Assembly: GCA_964536015.1 (NCBI GenBank)
Contig: CAZHVS010000002.1
Span: 186,001-250,000, forward strand
DNA from: CAZHVS01 sp964536015
GTDB lineage: Bacteria > Bacteroidota > Ignavibacteria > Ignavibacteriales > Ignavibacteriaceae
DNA length: 64,000 bases
Reading direction: 5' to 3'
Shown here: piece by piece, positions 63,528 to 64,000 of the stretch
How positions within the stretch are numbered: the first letter of the stretch is position 1
Layout of the letters: every line of letters starts with the position of its first letter
Notes under the pieces: model-generated
What the model was told of the DNA's origin: nothing
Seen by the model: only the letters and a program-made list of their open reading frames with translations
The model's database searches: none
Position numbers and translations under genes: made by a program

Positions 63528-64000
63528 TTGTTTTTACTTTTTTCTTTCTCTTCAAAAATAGAATCAGGCACATTAATATTTACTTTATACTCAGAGTATA
63601 ATATTTTAACCCTTCCTTTTGTAAGTTTATGTTTTTTAAGTTTATCTTGTTTTGAATTGGGGTCGTCATCTAATGTAATAGGTATATTTGATCTACTGAC
63701 ATCAAATGTAAAAACCAATGAAGAGGGAAGCGGATATTTTGTAATATTTTCATTATAATTAAGTTCAATAGTAAATGTGCCATTGGTTTTAGTTGTTGAT
63801 TCTACTTTTCGAATTACTGATTCCTGATCATCAATCCATAAAGTGGAAAGGATAATATTATCTGTTTCACCAAGTGGAATGATTTTCAATACAGATAATT
63901 TTGTTCCATCAATTACTTCTTCCTTTTCGAAAATACTTGTGCGGTTACCGCTGAGTAAAGAAATAGGAGAAAAATTTATTCCTTCTTTCGGTAATAAAGC
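63524..64000 (-). CDS. Partial gene, possible LolA-like/lipoprotein-sorting protein
   Basis: The reading frame is open from the window edge (64000) to the stop at 63524, giving at least 158 residues with the N-terminus missing. A TTG inside (63889) is probably not the start, because coding continues upstream (SLLSGNRTSIFEKEEVIDG). Visible sequence includes LKIIPLGETDNIILSTLWID and a long beta-strand-like stretch, then a lysine-rich tail. The STLWIDDQESVIRKVES pattern recalls LolA/outer-membrane lipoprotein-sorting folds, but the assignment is weak. It overlaps the SMP-30-like gene by four bases, indicating one transcript. Confidence 0.6.
   Translation of the reverse strand, partial: ALLPKEGINFSPISLLSGNRTSIFEKEEVIDGTKLSVLKIIPLGETDNIILSTLWIDDQESVIRKVESTTKTNGTFTIELNYNENITKYPLPSSLVFTFDVSRSNIPITLDDDPNSKQDKLKKHKLTKGRVKILYSEYKVNINVPDSIFEEKEKSKNK

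Overview
The window looks like AT-rich chromosomal DNA from a Bacteroidota/Chlorobiota-group bacterium, most probably an Ignavibacteria (Melioribacter/Ignavibacterium-like) lineage. The indicators are seven proteins ending in a type IX secretion system (T9SS) sorting domain with the YPNPFNP signature, a PorX-type T9SS regulator, a FecR protein with a DUF4974-like tail, a fused CcoNO cbb3 oxidase with a one-heme CcoP, and a Bacteroidota-type promoter (TTG-N20-TATCTTTG). The taxonomic call is inference from gene content. The window is densely coding. No gene-free stretch exceeds 300 bases; the longest are bases 1-252, where I see nothing definite, and 59424-59621, a divergent regulatory region. 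I saw no rRNA, tRNA, CRISPR array, insertion sequence or prophage.

Layout. (1) 253-8109: a phosphate/polyphosphate operon. It holds two CYTH-type proteins, an SLC13 anion permease, an unknown membrane-anchored protein, a DUF47 PhoU-like protein, a Pit phosphate transporter, an OprO/OprP-type porin and a lamin-tail-domain lipoprotein, closed by a strong terminator. (2) 8169-11995: an SdiA-regulated-like lipoprotein, a T9SS protein with three lamin-tail repeats and another T9SS protein, then a terminator. (3) 12128-44201: a long plus-strand accessory region. It starts with a secreted serine hydrolase and a FecI-type sigma factor / FecR pair. Two paralogous four-gene cassettes follow (15382-23216 and 34317-41936): TonB-dependent receptor, DUF4876 lipoprotein, DUF6850-like outer-membrane barrel, Ycf48-like T9SS propeller. 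Between them lie M28 and M16 peptidases, two more T9SS propellers and a NapH-like multi-Fe-S membrane protein with an HMA-like soluble tail. A clan-CD (gingipain-like) protein with HEAT repeats follows the second cassette.

(4) 44303-52711: cbb3 cytochrome oxidase and its assembly machinery (CcoI copper ATPase, CcoS, CcoNO, CcoQ-like, CcoP, CcoG, CcoH/FixH, TauE/SafE-like protein). (5) 52829-57924: porX, tsaE, tsaB, a DUF1573 protein, accD and panC, with coaX and birA on the minus strand (57908-59423). (6) 59622-62573: hsp20, dnaK, hsp20. (7) 62628-64000, minus strand: an SMP-30/gluconolactonase-like protein and the 3' part of an unidentified gene running off the window.

How it may fit together. 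The most interesting part is 13664-46732: a sigma/anti-sigma-controlled, duplicated outer-membrane uptake cassette with secreted T9SS components, next to a membrane Fe-S electron-transfer protein and then a copper P-type ATPase and a copper-requiring oxidase. I propose as a hypothesis that this is a metal (copper or iron) or metal-complex acquisition system feeding respiratory oxidase assembly. The substrate cannot be read from the sequence.
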